Of a stretch of DNA of 64,000 nt, positions 61,406-64,000 are shown piece after piece (position 1 is the first letter of the stretch; the number at the start of each line of letters is the position of its first letter). Under the pieces are notes generated by a model. The model was given only the letters and a program-made list of their open reading frames with translations, was not told where the DNA came from and made no database searches. A program made the position numbers and the translations under genes. Source of the stretch: Pseudomonadota bacterium (GTDB taxonomy: Bacteria > Pseudomonadota > Gammaproteobacteria > Burkholderiales > Burkholderiaceae_E). The DNA is taken from NCBI GenBank assembly GCA_029779435.1, contig JAKPAM010000179.1, positions 41,358-105,357 of the forward strand, given 5' to 3'.

Positions 61406-62427
61406 AAGCCCGACGACGCCTGACTGTCGTCCATCCGCGCGCCGGCACGGGCGCGCCGCACGTTGCTGACCAGTTCGCCGGGCCGATCCTCGCTGGCCGG
61501 GCGCGACGTGGCGAGCCGCATCACGGCGCGATAGCCGGGCTGCACTTCCATCCGCGGCCCCAGCGGCCCGGCCGCCAGGATCCGGTGCGCGTGCGGCAGC
61601 CGGTAGCAGGGCACGTTGATCAGCAGGTGGTGCGCCCCGTGATAGTTGACGTAGTACGGCGCCACGAATGCGCGCGTCAGCCAGCCGGCATGCGTCGTGC
61701 GCGTGTTGCGCAGCGGATCATCGTTGTCCGGCACGCATGCGTGCTCGGCGATATTGCGCACGCGCGTGATGACCATCATCCAGGTCAGCATCGGCACCAG
61801 CCACAGCAGCGGGTACGCCCACCACAGGCCCATCGCGGCCATGACCGTCCATAGCGCGGCGTTGGCGACGCACTGCGGCCCCAGCCGCGACCAGAAATGG
61901 CGAGCACGCTGCGCGAGCGGCCAGCCTGGGTCGCCGAGCGCGTTGACGAACTGCGCCTTGCGCTGCGCGAAGCCGGTGCGCCCGGTCAGGTCGCGCCAGA
62001 ACTTGCGCCGGTAGCTGGCCCGTGTGATCGGGAAGGGCGCCGACAACACCAGGTCCGGGTCGTCGGCCTGCTGGGTGTTGGCGTGGTGCTTCAGGTGGTA
62101 CTGCCGATAAGCGACGGTGTCGGCGAACATCGGGTACGCGCACAGCCACTGACTGAGCCGCAGGTTCCATGTCGGCGACGGCGACAGGCAGCCGTGCGCG
62201 CCGTCGTGCATCAGGATCGACAGCCCGAGCTGCCGCGAGCCGATCAGCGCGACGGCCAGCACGAACGTCAGCGGATTCGGCCAGGCCGCCACCATCGCGA
62301 TCGACGCGGCGATCACGATCCATGCGTGCGCGATCAAGGCCACCCCGATCCACGTCGACTTGCGGCGTACGGCCGCCAGTTCGTCGGCGCTCATCAGGTC
62401 GCGGGCGTGCATGCGGCGGGCGGTCAT
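61402..62427 (-). CDS. Membrane fatty acid desaturase
   Basis: 341 residues. Three His boxes of the membrane di-iron desaturase/hydroxylase family: HDGAHG, HLKHH and HGAHH. Four membrane segments. These enzymes introduce a double bond into acyl chains of lipids or acyl-CoA; the position is not readable. Translated from an ATGA overlap with an upstream TetR regulator, so the pair is one operon. Family is firm, regiochemistry open (a sphingolipid or carotenoid target is possible). Confidence 0.9.
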   Translation of the reverse strand: MTARRMHARDLMSADELAAVRRKSTWIGVALIAHAWIVIAASIAMVAAWPNPLTFVLAVALIGSRQLGLSILMHDGAHGCLSPSPTWNLRLSQWLCAYPMFADTVAYRQYHLKHHANTQQADDPDLVLSAPFPITRASYRRKFWRDLTGRTGFAQRKAQFVNALGDPGWPLAQRARHFWSRLGPQCVANAALWTVMAAMGLWWAYPLLWLVPMLTWMMVITRVRNIAEHACVPDNDDPLRNTRTTHAGWLTRAFVAPYYVNYHGAHHLLINVPCYRLPHAHRILAAGPLGPRMEVQPGYRAVMRLATSRPASEDRPGELVSNVRRARAGARMDDSQASSGF

Positions 62428-63245
62428 CGGCGGGGCTCCTCGGAATCATGATGGGACGGGGCGGCGGGCGCGCGCAAGCGCCGCGCGGATGCCTGCGCCC
62501 GGCCGCCGACCACGCGCAGCCGGGCTGGGGCGCCGTCATCGGTGTTGAAGTCCTCGCGCGTGCCGGCGTTGGCCTGCGGCCCGAGCAACCGCAGCATGTC
62601 GTCGGTCATCGCCTGCGCTGAGCGGCCCATCGCCTGGCCTTCGAGCGCGACGCCGATCGCGATGGCCCAGAAGCGCCTGGCGCTGACCGCCGGATCGAAA
62701 CGGGACTGCCAGCCGCGCGCCGCCATCTCGGCCGAATACGCGCGCAGGCCTTCGGCGTGCAGCCGTTCGATCGTGCGTTCGAGCAGCGGGGCCAGGTCCT
62801 GGCGGCGGCGCACCAGCACCAGCGCCTCGACGAAAAAGCCGATCGCATCGCCCTGCATCACGCGTTCGACCAGTGCGCGCGTGTAGCGTTCGGGGGACGG
62901 CTGCCGGCCCGCCTCGCGTTCGGCGGCGCGGCCCAGGTACAGCAACTCGCGGCAGGCGGCCTCGACGAACAACGCTTCCTTGGTGTGGAAGTAGTACGTG
63001 ATCTGGCTCGGAAACGCATCGCCGGCCGCCGCGATCTCCGCGATCGACACGGCGGCCAGTCCGCGTTGGCGGAACAGGCGGCTGGCCGCGTCGAGCAGCG
63101 TCGAGCGGCGTTCGCGGCCCGCCGTACGCGTGGCGCGTGCGCGATGGCGCGGGGCTGCACCCGGTTCGGCGTGCGGTGCCGCGTCGGGCGTCCGTGTCGC
63201 GTTCGGGGCGGTCGAAGGTCGTGGCGAGTCGTCTTTTTCCGGCAT
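62424..63245 (-). CDS. TetR family regulator upstream of the desaturase
   Basis: 273 residues. HTH at about residues 66-85 (VSIAEIAAAGDAFPSQITYY) after a 45-residue disordered Pro/Arg/Ala N-terminus. FHTKEALFVEAACREL follows, typical TetR. The first gene of a two-gene operon with the desaturase, comparable in logic to DesT, the TetR regulator of a desaturase in Pseudomonas. A TTGTAT-ATACAA palindrome lies 30 bases before its start. Confidence 0.87.
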   Translation of the reverse strand: MPEKDDSPRPSTAPNATRTPDAAPHAEPGAAPRHRARATRTAGRERRSTLLDAASRLFRQRGLAAVSIAEIAAAGDAFPSQITYYFHTKEALFVEAACRELLYLGRAAEREAGRQPSPERYTRALVERVMQGDAIGFFVEALVLVRRRQDLAPLLERTIERLHAEGLRAYSAEMAARGWQSRFDPAVSARRFWAIAIGVALEGQAMGRSAQAMTDDMLRLLGPQANAGTREDFNTDDGAPARLRVVGGRAQASARRLRAPAAPSHHDSEEPRR

Positions 63246-63498
63246 CGCGGCGGCATCGGTTCGAGCGTTGTTTCTTGTATGTTATACAAACAATTGCGAT
63301 GTGTGGCAAGCCGTTGATGCGATGGGCACGGTGTGTGGTGTTCGCGCCGACTGCATGCGTCGAGGCTTGACGGCGTCGAGAGAGGCCTTGATTCTTGCTG
63401 AACCGAGCAACGACGATTGCGCCAAGGATGCGATTGGTCGGCCAATCGGCATCATCAGAGGGAATTTCCCTCCGAGTTCACCATCAGGGAGCTGCATC
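63246..63498. promoter_or_regulatory. Divergent control region: TetR-desaturase operon and small hypothetical gene
   Basis: 253 bases. The left part has the TetR operator candidate at 63275-63289; the right part has AGGGAG before the GTG start at 63499. No further element was recognised. Confidence 0.45.
63275..63289. promoter_or_regulatory. Palindrome TTGTAT-gtt-ATACAA (candidate TetR operator)
   Basis: A 15-bp dyad with 6-bp arms, 30 bases from the TetR start, in an AT-rich patch that also looks like a -10 element. Autoregulation is the simplest reading. Confidence 0.6.
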
Positions 63499-63852
63499 GT
63501 GCATGCGGTAAGCAACGAATCACAGGCGCTGCTCGGGGCCTGCAAGTACGTGATGCTTTGCCTGCTGAGGCGCCTCGAAGGGGATCATCCGGGGCTGATC
63601 GACGACCTGATGGACGAGGTCGAGACCGATCGGTTGTCGATCCTGTTGGCGGACCGGATGGATGGTGCGGCCGAGCAGATTTTCAAGCAGGTCGACGATC
63701 TGCTCGCGCATGCCAGTTCGGTGTCCCGGTCGGGCAACGAATTCGAGACCTGCTGGCGGGACGTCACGCCGGTCGCGACGCGATCGGCGGCCTCCGCTTC
63801 GTCTTCGATTTCGTCTTTGACCGTCCGGTGGCCGCGCGCATCGTCGCGCTAG
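63499..63852 (+). CDS. Small hypothetical protein
   Basis: 117 residues from GTG with AGGGAG 8 bases upstream. The first 70 residues look like a genuine helical protein (ALLGACKYVMLCLLRRLEGDHPGLIDDLMDEVETDR...). The last 30 are Ser/Ala/Arg-rich and less convincing. No family recognised, no signal peptide. The open frame extends far upstream but there it overlaps the TetR gene antisense, so it is not coding there. Confidence 0.55.
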   Translation: MHAVSNESQALLGACKYVMLCLLRRLEGDHPGLIDDLMDEVETDRLSILLADRMDGAAEQIFKQVDDLLAHASSVSRSGNEFETCWRDVTPVATRSAASASSSISSLTVRWPRASSR

Positions 63853-63909
63853 TGGGCTGTGCGGTAAAATCGGCGCCGTTTCAAGGCCAGAAGTTAACGC
63901 ACAGCCCAC
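63852..63909. repeat. 12-bp perfect inverted repeat around a promoter-like loop
   Basis: GTGGGCTGTGCG (63852-63863) and its exact reverse complement (63898-63909). The 34-base loop holds GTAAAAT, similar to a -10 element. It lies between convergent genes, so it is either a bidirectional terminator or an insertion-type repeat end. Confidence 0.55.
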
Positions 63910-63918
63910 AAGGGTATT

Positions 63919-64000
63919 TCAGGACAGACCCGAATCGAGCATATCCGAATATTCGCCCAGCGAAGATTCGCCGAGCGCCAGCCACGGCAACCGGGCCGGC
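63919..64000 (-). CDS. C-terminal fragment of an unidentified protein
   Basis: The minus strand is open from the window end to a TGA at 63919, giving 26 residues (ARLPWLALGESSLGEYSDML, then DSGLS). The composition looks like a real coding end, but it is too short to name. The rest of the gene lies outside the window. Confidence 0.4.
   Translation of the reverse strand, partial: PARLPWLALGESSLGEYSDMLDSGLS

Noticed and set aside
1..64000. Prophage, insertion sequence or integrative element
   Set aside because: No transposase, integrase, phage structural gene, tRNA attachment site or terminal repeat pair was recognised anywhere in the window.

Overview
The window reads as one contiguous piece of a very GC-rich chromosome, roughly two thirds G+C by eye, with dense coding, short intergenic gaps and many 1-4 base gene overlaps. 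Several things point to Burkholderiales (Betaproteobacteria), most likely Burkholderiaceae: two orphan Bug-type (tripartite tricarboxylate) periplasmic receptors, a SYLF-domain lipoprotein, the uvrA / MFS / ssb neighbourhood, the fmdB - DUF502 - aspS - nudB - endonuclease order, and an aspartyl-tRNA synthetase with the non-discriminating signature. This assignment is an inference from gene content. I saw no rRNA, tRNA, CRISPR array, transposase, integrase or phage gene.

Layout. 1-3.7 kb: the end of a di-heme cytochrome c peroxidase, then a porin, an FMN-binding periplasmic protein and a PepSY-type membrane protein, probably one envelope redox operon. 3.9-7.3 kb: two tandem D-aminoacylase-family amidohydrolases. 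7.4-14.9 kb: hslR, a CobT-like VWA protein with a CobS-like AAA+ ATPase, an MFS permease, then mtnA with a class II aldolase (a likely methylthio-/deoxyadenosine salvage shunt) and a SYLF lipoprotein. 15-26.3 kb is housekeeping: uvrA, an MFS permease, ssb, a MORN-like repeat protein, DUF3309, and the fmdB - DUF502 - aspS - nudB - endonuclease operon.

27.6-39 kb is a catabolic locus. It holds a complete LIV-type ABC importer, a 3-hydroxyisobutyrate-dehydrogenase-like enzyme, an aldehyde dehydrogenase, a GntR/FCD regulator, a class III CoA-transferase, a Bug receptor and a crotonase-fold enzyme that lacks both hydratase glutamates. A 12-bp palindrome is shared by the control regions of its first gene and of its CoA-transferase. 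The picture is uptake, CoA activation and oxidation of an unidentified carboxylate.

39.7-44.5 kb: a divergent pair of GH17-domain membrane proteins, one fused to a GT2 synthase (NdvB-like), for beta-glucan synthesis. 44.6-51.8 kb: small membrane and envelope proteins, UPF0149, an acyl-CoA synthetase divergent from a LysR regulator, a YiiM-like MOSC protein, a beta-helix lipoprotein and a molbindin. 52.1-56.7 kb: an acyl-CoA dehydrogenase, a metallo-beta-lactamase-fold hydrolase and two orphan binding proteins.

56.9-63.2 kb looks like a fatty-acid-modifying region. It holds a self-sufficient CYP102-type P450-reductase fusion divergent from a TetR regulator across a long nested dyad, then a fatty acid desaturase in an overlapping operon with a second TetR regulator. 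The window ends with a small hypothetical gene, an inverted repeat and the tail of a minus-strand gene.
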